A stretch of DNA of 17,013 nucleotides. It comes from Zygnema cylindricum (taxonomy: Eukaryota; Streptophyta; Zygnematophyceae; Zygnematales; Zygnemataceae). The translations under genes were made by a program, and so were the position numbers. How positions within the stretch are numbered: position 1 is the first letter of the stretch; each line of letters opens with the position of its first letter. The notes under the pieces were generated by a model. It was given only the letters and a program-made list of their open reading frames with translations, ran no database searches and was not told where the DNA came from. The stretch is from NCBI GenBank assembly GCA_037447655.1, contig JBBHKE010000969.1:1-17013 (forward strand). The letters run 5' to 3'. Shown piece after piece: positions 1 to 8,700 of this stretch.

Positions 1-572
1 TTTGGGCTGGATTCTCTTGCCCGGGAGTCAAAAGGGGAAAACGCCGAAATGCAACCGCATGACAACAAACACGCCGTACATTCAAGTATGAATTGACGTT
101 CACTCTACTTTGGTAAAAATAATTTTTTCGTACGGCTAAAGCTTTTGTCAAAGTTCCCTGAAAAAAAGGGCAAAAAGATAGAGAAAAGTAGATACTTTAA
201 CACATGGGGACACCCCCTTAGCTATTGGCCTAAGTTCGCTCATTTATGTGTTATCGCTTTTAATCTCATTAATGGCTCAAAGCAGATTGCACCTGCTTTA
301 GGGTTTATAGTTCTAAGTCGCAGTTCCACTGCTTATCCGTTTTTTCCTGAAGCAGTAGAATATTTGTCGGATAGGAGTTAAGCATACCGATTATACAAAG
401 TTATTTGCCATAAACTCATAGCAATTTCGTGCGAAATGTATGCGTATGAAATGGATTTCGTAATCTCTTGCGTCGATTCAAATTCCAAAATCACCCTATA
501 ATCTTGCAACTTTTTGCCCCCCCAGGATGCCGAAGACGTCCACGTCGCGCCGTATTATCCGCGCGACCGCTC

Positions 573-626
573 GTTTAGGGTTTTTTTTCGGTTATTCTTT
601 TTTTTATTAAAAAAACAACCCTAAAC
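573..626. repeat. Inverted repeat with telomere-like arms
   Basis: The left arm GTTTAGGGTT followed by a T run (573-588) is mirrored by an A-rich stretch followed by AACCCTAAAC (about 609-626). The ten outer bases match perfectly, leaving a loop of about 20 bases. The arms contain the plant-type telomere unit TTTAGGG once each, in opposite orientation. It could be a small foldback or a chance pairing within an A/T run. Confidence 0.6.
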
Positions 627-657
627 CCAAAACCTTGTTTCTCGTACCCGATCCCAA

Positions 658-718
658 GAGGTGTCGAATGTCGTCGCGAGGTGCCGAAATGTCGGCGCGA
701 GGTGCCGCGATGTGTCGA
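658..718. repeat. Short tandem repeat, 20-21 bp x 3
   Basis: Three adjacent units start at 658, 678 and 699. Each begins GAGGTGYCG and carries a following ATGTCG/ATGTGTCG core. They differ at several positions, so the array is not recent. No coding frame is maintained by the 20- and 21-base units. Confidence 0.75.
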
Positions 719-765
719 AGGTCCCACACTTGTATGGGGGCTTGTTCGATACCCATACTGTACAG

Positions 766-985
766 TACACCTTGAATCGTTATTAGCGTCAATGTTTTTG
801 TCGCCACTTAAAACATCTTCTATCCGTACACAGTTGCTGGATTTTCAATTTAAGTCCGCCAATCGGAAGCTGAGAATGTTACCTTTCAATCGCAACCGAC
901 AGATTCACAATTCGACAAATGTGTACAGAGAAAAGATGTTTTAAGTGGCAAAAAAACCTTGACTCTATTAACGATTCCCGGTTTA
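766..985. mobile_element. Foldback MITE, TACAC-family TIRs
   Basis: The left end TACACCTTGAATCGTTATTA (from 766) is matched by the reverse complement of 961-985, which reads TAAACCGGGAATCGTTAATA. The homology runs inward: TTTTGTCGCCACTTAAAACA near 797-818 pairs with the complementary stretch near 930-953, so the arms are about 60 bp with a loop of about 80 bp. There is no coding capacity. The outer 23 bases resemble those of the element at 4441-5349. The right end overlaps the TTA at the start of the next element. I could not find a target-site duplication. Confidence 0.7.
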
Positions 986-1725
986 GGGTGGCGTTCCATC
1001 AGACGAAAAGTGAGGTTGTTTACAGAAATCAAAACCTATCCGTACTATGCCGTACCTCTTATTTTGTTTTTATACGCGAACAACATTACAGAGAATCTTG
1101 CCAATATTCTCCAAAGGTATGGGAGGTAACAATGACCGTTGGATTTTTTTTCGCGAAGCATTCGCTTCGAAAGTTTCTGTAAATGGCGATGTACCTCCTC
1201 CGCGACACGTTGGATAATGAACATACGTGTAACGACGGCAAACCAACGGAAATCGAAAAATTTCGCACATGATATATGCATTCAAAAATTCAACGCAAAT
1301 CACGAAAGTGATCTCGTAACGAGCTTTCGTCGCGCTATTTTTGTTACTGGCCATTCGTCACACTATTTGTGGAAGCGCTCATTCGTCACGCGAAAAAGCA
1401 GAAACCCTTAAAATAATGAGCTGGCAACTGACAAGGGTTGCAAATAATGAACTGGCATCTGATAACGTTTGCAAAGAGTACAGAATGTGTGTGGTACGAT
1501 GCCCTGGTCCGCACGTACATGGTATACAAATGACGATTTCGAGTTGAAGTTTGTCGGTGTAAAAAATATTTAACGATTTTCAATATACGATCTTATCTTA
1601 CGTGGTACCACTCACTTCGGAGCACGTGGATTACAGACTCTGCGCGAGAGAACAGCGTTCAATGTGGAGCATCCTGTAATGTTCTTCGTACGATTACATA
1701 ATTTCCTGATGGAACGCCACCCTAA
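983..1725. mobile_element. PIF/Harbinger-like MITE, copy A
   Basis: Perfect 20-bp terminal inverted repeats, TTAGGGTGGCGTTCCATCAG, lie at 983-1002 and in reverse complement at 1706-1725. The element is 743 bp and encodes nothing recognisable. GGG-starting TIRs next to TTA/TAA are the PIF/Harbinger pattern. Here the flanks read TTA on the left and TAA on the right, so only TA is a true direct repeat and a Tc1/mariner-like target is also possible. An internal block around 1085-1145 is shared with copies B (3248-3928) and C (from 1964). Confidence 0.8.
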
Positions 1726-1790
1726 GTATAGTTTCCCGTAAATTTGTTACAAAACTCGACTGTCATAGGCTTTACCATGAAAAAGGAAAA

Positions 1791-1955
1791 TACTTGCCGT
1801 AAATACGTTTCTTACTTGTCGTAAATACGTTTCTTACTTGCTGTAAATACGTTTTTTGATTACCGCAAATACGTTGTTTTCTTGCCTGCAAACACATTTT
1901 TTATTGCCGTAAATACGCGTTTTACTCGCCGTAAATATGGCTTGCCGCAAATTAT
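1791..1955. repeat. 22-bp minisatellite, about 7-8 copies
   Basis: Units with the core GCCGTAAATACGTTT begin at 1796, 1818, 1840, 1862, 1884, 1906 and 1928, an exact 22-bp step. A shortened unit follows at 1944. The first three are nearly identical and later ones are degenerate, so the array was probably extended from the left. It sits between the right end of MITE copy A and the left end of copy C. Confidence 0.9.
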
Positions 1956-1963
1956 TTTGACAA

Positions 1964-2420
1964 TAAGGGTGAACCTCCATCAGGCGAATGGTGGGATTCA
2001 TTACTGGAAAATGTGCATTTCCGTATCGATCCAACTTATTTCCGTACAGTGTCGTACTGTTTTTTATTTTATAAAACATGATTACTGGAGATTTGTCAAG
2101 ATTCTCCAAACTTTTGGGCGACAACGTCGACCGTCCGATTATGTGTTTTCGAAGCAAGCGGTCACTTCGTCCAGTGATTAGGTGCTCTCCTCATGGAGGA
2201 GACTAGCCAAAGCCAATCACCGGACGTGTAAAATGTTTACGTGTGGAAAGGTCACGTACGAGTCGCGCGCCTTCGAACATTTGCCACGCGCCTTCGGACA
2301 AGTGGGAATCAAATCCCATGGAAAACCACGAGAAAATATTTGTTGAAAAATGTGCCGTGACGCCCCTCCATCATCCGTTGACATCCGTAATTTGCGGCGC
2401 CACGACGTAACAGGAACGAC
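1964..2420. mobile_element. PIF/Harbinger-like MITE, copy C, right end missing
   Basis: The left end TAAGGGTGAACCTCCATCAG (from 1964) matches the left ends of copies A and B with a few changes. Internal homology follows: GATTACTGGAGATTTGTCAA and the downstream ACCGTCCGATT block (about 2079-2140) align with copies A and B, and a stretch near 2225-2255 (ACGTGTAAAAT..GTGGAAA) aligns with copy B. No matching right TIR was found downstream, so the copy looks truncated. The stated right limit is approximate, set where homology to B fades. Confidence 0.5.
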
Positions 2421-2895
2421 AAAACACGAACGTACAAATTGTACATTCTCATAATTAATTTTGCGGATGGATGTATGGATACAAACTCAAATATTGTGCT
2501 TTTGGAATCTTTGACATGCTCGTCGTCAAAACAGGAACTTACGTGCATCCAATCCAAAGAAAGCACGTACGCGATAGATTCCATGCTGACACGACTTGAT
2601 GGAGAAGTGAACGAAATATTACTGCCAGTAAACGTATCCGTACGATTATTGCGTATCCGTACGATTATTGTCGGCGCCTGATAGAGAAGAGGCCTAAGTA
2701 GAGACCTAGTAATAACTGACAACATGCAAAATTTATTACTTTCAACTTATGATAACCGACCTACTTATGTCAAAATCAGCTAAAACAAACAAACGGAACT
2801 GAGACGTGGAACCAAAATAGCCCAATACTGCCAGGCTTGATAAAATCAAGCATAGTATTGTAGAGATTAGGGGCAATGTACAAGGCAGCGTTTAT
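2421..2895. other. Unassigned interval between elements
   Basis: I see no gene. Two open frames overlap on opposite strands (2439-2681 plus, 2309-2725 minus) without recognisable motifs. A 19-bp-step direct repeat of CGTATCCGTACGATTATT lies at 2633-2650 and 2652-2669. The stretch near 2440-2470 weakly resembles the part of the hAT-like element just left of copy B, so this may be eroded transposon sequence. Confidence 0.5.
2633..2669. repeat. Two-copy direct repeat, 19-bp step
   Basis: CGTATCCGTACGATTATT occurs twice (2633-2650 and 2652-2669) separated by one G. The unit contains the palindromic core CGTACG. Confidence 0.85.
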
Positions 2896-3247
2896 TAGTG
2901 TTGGGTATTGGGTAAATCCATATCGCGATAATTTCGATAATCGATATATCGAATATCGATCGAGCAGACTCCTCGATATATCGTACCGAGACCAACATAA
3001 ATTATCGCGATATAGAGTATTTTTAAATTTAATATTTTATAATTTAAAATGATATGTTATTTTAGCGAAAAATACTAATTGTTTGATACGCCATGTACGA
3101 CGTGATTTTCGTTCCGTGACTTAAAGGTAGACGCCTCAAAATGTAACCGACATAAAAGTACAATTTTTGTAATTCATATAATTAATTATTTGGGGTATGG
3201 TTACATGAGGTCTCTGTAGTAGTACGGACAGCAAAATTGATGTATTA

Positions 3248-3928
3248 GGGTGGACTTCCATTAGCAAAAAAGTGGGGTTTTTTACTGACGGCTGTACAAG
3301 TTCGTACATTTTTTTTTTCGACGAAAACAACATTACAGAAAATTGTCCAAGGTTGTAGGCGTAAACTAGGACCGTCAGATTCAATTGCACTTTTTATCCG
3401 TGAAGCCACGTCACTAACCCTACAGTTTGTTAGGACTGTGCACAGTGAGGACAGTTCTCGAATTTAGAACGTGTAAAAATAGGCCGCGTGGAAAAGGTAA
3501 AAAGAATCCACGATGAGCGCGCGCGTATGTGCGTACACGTCGCAAGGGCCATGTGCCTTCCGCCAGGGTGGCTGCGAATCCGCCGAAATTATCCCGTCAC
3601 GCTCCCACCATCAAAGTTTGCCGCCGCCTATTTGTCGTTGCGTTTTTAAATTTTGGGTAGTACATTTAATGCCCCCTGTACGAGTCATTAATTACCTCCG
3701 CTGGTACAAATATTATCTCTGCTGGTACAGATATTACCTCCGCTCGTACAGGTATTGCGTTGTGACATTGCATTCGAAGATTCTTCCAAGATTTTAAGCA
3801 TCGAATATTAACCTACGTGTTACCAACCAGAATGAGCCACGGAGGTTTACAGACGCGACCTAATGGAAGGCACGCCCTTCAATCAAATTTTCCGTACACA
3901 ACTGGGACGCCTAACGGAAGTCCACCCT
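3248..3928. mobile_element. PIF/Harbinger-like MITE, copy B, nested
   Basis: The TIRs GGGTGGACTTCCATTAG (3248-3264) and GGGTGGACTTCCGTTAG in reverse complement (3912-3928) differ at one base. Both are flanked by TTA (3245-3247 and 3929-3931), a clean 3-bp target-site duplication of the PIF/Harbinger type. The element is 681 bp. The interior aligns with copy A at the left third and near the right end. It contains a 21-bp tandem repeat (3691-3753). It lies wholly inside the long hAT-like element and so inserted after it. Confidence 0.85.
3691..3753. repeat. 21-bp tandem repeat x 3
   Basis: Three adjacent 21-bp units start at 3691, 3712 and 3733, with consensus ATTACCTCYGCTGGTACARAT. A multiple of three would keep a seven-residue Tyr-rich repeat in one plus-strand frame, but there is no other sign of coding. 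Confidence 0.9.
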
Positions 3929-4246
3929 TACAGAGGCCTAGCTTAACATCGGGTATCTTTTGTAAACCAGTTTTTACATACGTGTTTTGACTTGAGTGGT
4001 TCATTGTAAGTTGACGATCAAATCTCTAAAACGTCAAAGATTTGAGAACCGACCATTTTGAAATTTTCGTATGGAAATCCGTACTTGCGTATTACGTACG
4101 TGTACTTTGCAAGTGTACCGCGTCAATGTACCTTAGAGATCTCCTTCACTCTGATGACTTTCAGAAAAAAACCGTATTTCTTTTCGGCAAAGATTTTACG
4201 GCCACCTTGTCTGAAGGCACGTGACTTTGGAGACCTGTGAAAATTT

Positions 4247-4248
<2 letters not shown>

Positions 4249-4286
<38 letters not shown>
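4249..4286. repeat. (AT)n microsatellite
   Basis: About 19 uninterrupted AT dinucleotides followed by a T run, just inside the right arm of the long hAT-like element. Confidence 0.95.
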
Positions 4287-4289
<3 letters not shown>

Positions 4290-4696
4290 TTTTAAATGCC
4301 TCGATATATCGACAATACGATATATCGGCGAAATATCGCGATAATTTGGTTTTCGATATATCGAAGCGATATATCGATTATCGGGTACTTGAAATTCGAT
4401 ATATATCGAATATCGGCAAATGGTCCTCGAAACCCAACACTACATCGTGAATCGCTATTAGCGAAATAAAATATAAAGCGTAATGAAACAATTAGCGTAC
4501 TTTACGGTAAATTGGGTTTTTTAGGGTACCCAATGATACTAATTTATCATTAACTCTAATTTGTAGTGTTGGGTATCGGGTAAATTTATATCGCGATAAT
4601 TTCGATATTCGATATATCGAATATCGATCGAGCAGATTCCTCGATATATCGTACCGGGACCAACATAAATTATCACGATATATATCGCAAAAACTG

Positions 4697-4736
4697 GGTG
4701 TCCGTACAGTCACAGTACGGAAAATCGTACGGATAC

Positions 4737-4740
<4 letters not shown>
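4697..4740. repeat. GTACGG inverted repeats in the hAT-like core
   Basis: TCCGTAC (4701-4707) and GTACGGA (4715-4721) form a perfect 7-bp hairpin with a 7-base loop. A wider pairing joins GGGTG-TCCGTAC (4697-4708) to GTACGGATACACCC (4727-4740). These sit directly before the C-run. Confidence 0.75.
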
Positions 4741-4769
<29 letters not shown>

Positions 4770-4770
4770 T

Positions 4771-4804
<34 letters not shown>
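4738..4804. repeat. Homopolymer palindrome C32-T-G34
   Basis: An uninterrupted run of 32 C (4738-4769), one T, then 34 G (4771-4804). The two runs are exact complements and lie at the centre of the nested hAT-like MITE. Such a run is very hard to sequence and may be a collapsed or artefactual join. If real it would fold into a perfect GC stem. Confidence 0.95.
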
Positions 4805-4806
<2 letters not shown>

Positions 4807-5159
4807 GAAAAATAACCGGGAAAAAAAATAAAAATTAATGCTTCGATATATTGGCGATACGATATATCGGCGATATATCGCGATAATTTGGTTTTCGATA
4901 TATCGATTATCGGGTACCTGAAATTCGATATATATCGAATATTGGCAAAAGGTCCTCGATACCCAACATTAGTAATTTGTAAACTGTTTTGTTAAAAAAA
5001 TTGGCACATAATATATCCACACTAAAACATATGAATGTAAGAAATTGTTAAAATCGTACGCCGTCGCGTTTTTTTGACATCCGCGTATGCCGGAAAATAT
5101 TTACGCAATTACATATTATTATATTTTATGTACTTTTATATTTAAAAAGGTACGAAATG

Positions 5160-5181
5160 GTACGGATCTGACAGTCCGTAC
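5160..5181. repeat. GTACGGA / TCCGTAC hairpin
   Basis: Perfect 7-bp arms (5160-5166 and 5175-5181) around an 8-base loop, inside the right part of the TACAC-family element. The same arms occur at 4701-4721 inside the nested element. Confidence 0.7.
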
Positions 5182-5349
5182 ACCACACTATTTATAAGGG
5201 AACTAAATTACAATTATGAACCGTATTGAGCGGGGTACCTCAAATAACGTTCAGAAACATTTAGCGTACTTTATTATATTTGAGAATTTGCCGAAAAAAA
5301 AGAGGTACCCCAATTAGCGTCATGTGCGCTAATAGCGATTCGCGGTGTA

Positions 5350-5724
5350 GCGTTTAGACGTTTAAAGGCAAAATCTTGTTTACACCTTCAATCCTCTGGT
5401 GATTTGCTAACGATTTTGACCTTTACAGGCGCTTTGGTACATCTTCAAGGGTAGAATCGTATTTGAACTTTTAATCTTTAGATAGTGATGGGCCGACTTT
5501 ATTAAAAAGCGCGATGGTAAACCATCTGAGTCCATAAGAACAAATGGAAGTAGCATTGCTAAAACTGAAAAAACCACATGACTTCGGAATAACAAAGTGG
5601 AAAATCAAAGCAAAACCGACAAAAATACAAAAAAAAATGGCATGGAAATCGAAATCACCCTATAAAGAAAAACCCCGCAAACAAAACATCAAAGGAAAAA
5701 ACTAACACCAACATAACTAAAAAT
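5350..5724. other. Interval between MITE cluster and LINE ORF
   Basis: No gene. This should contain the 3' untranslated region of the minus-strand retrotransposon, whose reading frame ends at 5725. I could not place the element's 3' end: there is no clear T run on the plus strand that would mark a poly(A) tail, and no target-site duplication that I could pair. Confidence 0.5.
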
Positions 5725-8700
5725 CTACGGAAAGCAACCACGTAAGTCCCCGAATCCCGGAGGAGCACGAGGAGGAAGTTCCGGAACACGCTGTCGATCC
5801 ATAATGTCAATAGACGATCGAAGTAATATAGATGCCAACACCCGTTGTAGAGCCACGAAAAAACGTTGACGAAAAAAGGAAGTAAGGACAGAAACAGAAG
5901 GGCTCCCAGGTCCTCGCCTCTCGAACGAGCGCCGACCACAAGTACAAAAAAACTCGTCCAAAGCCACACCCACACAACCAAATATCTCGACCGCCATCGG
6001 AATGAAGCCATCCATAGCGTCGCAACAGGCATAATCACGCTCCTTCCTTTTAGTCGCGTCACGGGCGGCCAATCCCACATGCCGAGCCACTTGGGTGACG
6101 ACTGTAGTTGAGGTAGGGTTCGCCAAAACAATATCACCAAATGTACGACGCGCACCATCAAGTAATACAAGGTCAATCTGACGCGAAGGAATAATGTGAG
6201 AGACCTCCCGACAAACAGAAAATCCCCCGTCAGAAGCGAAAGTAGCAATAGTGTCTCGAATCGCGTCGTGCGCCCGAATCAACTCGCCCCCGTGGGAGCA
6301 ACGAAGCAAATGGACCCCGTCGGGCTCGAGAACGTGGCCACAGGAGCAAACGAGTGAGCCAAGCAAAGGTGGGCGAGGGAGGCCAAACCGGAGCCTAAGG
6401 GCCGTCGTGAACTGAGCCGGTGTGAAACGAACAGTAGATAAGATAGGGACAGCCAATAGCCAAGCTCCAGAGCCAAGTCCACCACAAGACTGGAAGCATG
6501 CACGCGAAGAATCGGAAGGAAGCGCCTCAAGAAGCTTGGATTTAATAGTGGCGACAACCCGATCAGAAATGGATTCTTGAACACGCGCAACTGATGTCGT
6601 AACAAGAGTGGGAAACATCGGCATGTCCTCGATAGCAGCCGGATTAAGAGAACGTGATGCACCCAAAAGGGACCGTTGGAAGGCTAGCTCACCATCTGAA
6701 ATACGGGGAACCACGGCCGCAAGAATAGGAGTGTCCCCAGCCAGAAAACGAGAGACAATAGTGGAAGCAACAAGGCACCAACTTCCCAAATAGGCGGCTA
6801 GAGCAACACACGCCGTCGAGAGTAAACCCAAACCGCCAGCCGAGACAGGAAGAGAGGCTTGAATGCGTGCCGCATGCCCAGACTCGCGATCAAAAGCTCC
6901 ACAGCCCAACAAACTGTGGAGGACATCTATAAGACGATCGTCGAAAGCAGAAAGTGAGGACACAAAGGATGGGGTGGGAGGGGAAGTGCGAGTATGGTAG
7001 GAAGGCCGGTAGGGGATACATCGTGTTAGAAGAGCAAAGGCCACCTGGGGATCAGAAAGGTGAGGAAGGTCGTCCACGTGGGACAAATCTGTCTGAAGAG
7101 CGGAATTGAGGAATTTCGTGATGTATGGATCGGAACCAAGCTGGCAACCCAACACACGAATGCCTTCGGAAGGAGGAGGGGTCTTAAAACCAAGAGGGGG
7201 AGTGAAAGGAGGAGGAATAGGACGTGGGGACCAAACAACACACTTCGAGGGATGGACCGAAAGATTGAGTTTGGCCAAGCGAGCCTTGAAAAAGTTATGA
7301 GCTGGTATAACTTGGTCTGAAGGACCAATAATGTGTGTGTCATCCGCAACTGAAGGGAAGAGCCAAGAAGGGTAAGCAGCAGCGGAAGCTCGGAGAGCAC
7401 GGTAATGGGATAGGGCAAACAAAGGGCCCCCAAGAGGATCGCCCTGACGAGTGCCAGTCGTGGAGGAAAGTGTAACCAAATAATCATTAATGGAGAAAGA
7501 GAGGCTACTGCTCAGAGAATAAAAGGCTCTCACAAAAGGAAATATCTGGACAATCGGGGAAGGTGCAGCCATAAGCTTCGAAAAAATGGCATTCTGATCC
7601 ACTGTATTCAAGGCATTAGAATCATCCACTTGGAGGACTAACCAATCCGGATGGGCATCTAACAAAGCCCGAATCCCGTGGACCACGGCCTCACAACCAC
7701 CCGGGGTTGCCACTCCGAACTGATGAGAAGAGAAATAATCATGAAAAGCGGGCTGGAGCTGAATGCAGATCGCACGGGCCACCAATCGGTATAATACCTT
7801 GCCCACTACAATAGGACGGATTCCCCCATTGGTTTTGGTAACAGCTACGAGGCGGGACGCTGTGAGGAGATCGCAAATATGAGAAGGGACAGTGCCGACC
7901 GTAATAAGAGAACATACTCGAAAAAACGTATCAAAGCCCCGAGCACCAGATTCCGGAGGCAAAACGTGGTGAAATAACTCATAAACAGTGCTTGAAGGAC
8001 CCCCAGCTGAAAGATGTGGAGAAGTCGTAAGGGCTTTAATTAAACAGTCTCGATCTAAAAGAAAACAGTCTGTCGGCTCGAAGGTGAGAATAGAGGGGGA
8101 ATGAGGGGTAGGAGCTGGCGGATGAAGAGCTCGGAGAATCTCAACAGTCACAGCAGACCGAGGAGCAGGAGTAAATGGCTGGAGTGCTCGAACCGCTCGA
8201 GAGAGCTTTCTAACTCGTCCCAAATGTACCGCACGACGATAGGAGGATGGCACATCTGAAGTCTGAGATGTACGACGTGGTGTGAAAGAAACACTCGCAA
8301 CTCCATCCCCGTGCTCGGCATGAAGGGTTCGCCAATCGCCTCGAAGGAATCGTCGACATTGAGCTATAGTTTCTCGGGCCCCGGTACCACCGCCACGGCC
8401 AGGTAAGACTAGAACCCAAAGTGAGAACATGAAAAGGAGGTGCCAAGGTCCAACATCCTCGAGATCCGAATAAATACGGGACAAAGGAAGGTGGAGGCCG
8501 TCCTGTACGATAATCCGTACAGCCATCGGAATCCGCGTGTATAACCGCGGACGGGGCCCCCCCAAATCATAAGCTCCGAGCACGTCTAAATCGCGTACAA
8601 ATGCCCAATCTTCGCTCGTCGGTCCGGACGGGAGTGTTGTGGAAGAAAGGGTACTAGAGGAAGGGTCACTCAAGGCCAAAAATTGTTGACATCTCTTTGT

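Larger units (their letters stand above)
1..765. other. Non-coding flank, no gene recognised
   Basis: I see no convincing gene here. The one open frame of 78 codons (145-381, plus strand) has no recognisable motif, no splice context and ordinary composition, so I treat it as chance. The stretch holds a telomere-motif inverted repeat (573-626) and a short three-copy tandem repeat (658-718), both listed separately. The rest is unassigned sequence directly bordering the first TIR element. Confidence 0.6.
2896..4442. mobile_element. Long hAT-like element, non-autonomous
   Basis: The left end TAGTGTTGGGTATTGGGTAA (2896) and the right end, TAGTGTTGGGTTTCGAGG in reverse complement (ending 4442), are inverted repeats. 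The arms are rich in the palindrome CGATATATCG: two copies in the left arm (about 2938-2985) and four in the right arm (4298-4380). Both arms are homologous to the short element at 4564-4971. The ends look like hAT TIRs, but the flanking 8-mers (GCGTTTAT and CATCGTGA) do not match. No transposase frame is present. A PIF-like MITE (3248-3928) is nested inside. Confidence 0.7.
4564..4971. mobile_element. Short hAT-like MITE, nested
   Basis: The ends are TAGTGTTGGGTATCGGG on the left and TAATGTTGGGTATCGAGG in reverse complement on the right. The 8-mers outside are CTAATTTG (4556-4563) and GTAATTTG (4972-4979), seven of eight identical, which fits a hAT 8-bp duplication. An alternative reading gives a perfect 9-bp duplication TAATTTGTA (4557-4565, 4973-4981) with slightly shifted ends. 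Arms of about 125 bp are near-identical to those of the 2896-4442 element and carry about five CGATATATCG palindromes. The centre is a C-run/G-run hairpin. Confidence 0.85.
4441..5349. mobile_element. TACAC-family TIR element with nested insertion
   Basis: The 23-bp ends at 4441-4463 and 5327-5349 match at 21 of 23 positions. The left begins TACATCGTGAATCGCTATTA and the right, in reverse complement, begins TACACCGCGAATCGCTATTA. Subterminal motifs recur: TTAGCGTACTTTA occurs near 4492 and again near 5261. GGGGTACCTC (5232) is mirrored by GAGGTACCCC (5302). There is no coding capacity. Without the nested 408-bp element it would be about 500 bp. No target-site duplication is visible. The first bases overlap the end of the hAT-like element to its left. 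Confidence 0.75.

Noticed and set aside
145-381. 78-codon plus-strand open frame
   Set aside because: No motif, no splice or promoter context, and length expected by chance.
2421-2895. Right end of PIF-like copy C in this interval
   Set aside because: I searched for CCACCCTTA/CACCCTTA-type right ends and found none before copy B.
4436-5352. CACTA (EnSpm) assignment of the element starting CACTACATCG
   Set aside because: The CAC before TACA belongs to the neighbouring hAT-like end, the right end reads CGCTACA, and no 3-bp duplication is present.
5655-6248. 197-codon minus-strand frame
   Set aside because: Overlaps the LINE ORF in another frame and is hydrophobic without motifs; a shadow of the real gene.
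7026-7487. 153-codon minus-strand frame
   Set aside because: Another-frame shadow over the RT domain.
8677-8679. TTG at 8679 as start of the reverse transcriptase ORF
   Set aside because: The frame is open 28 codons further upstream and these codons encode a complete C2HC zinc finger, so starting at a TTG would cut off a real domain.
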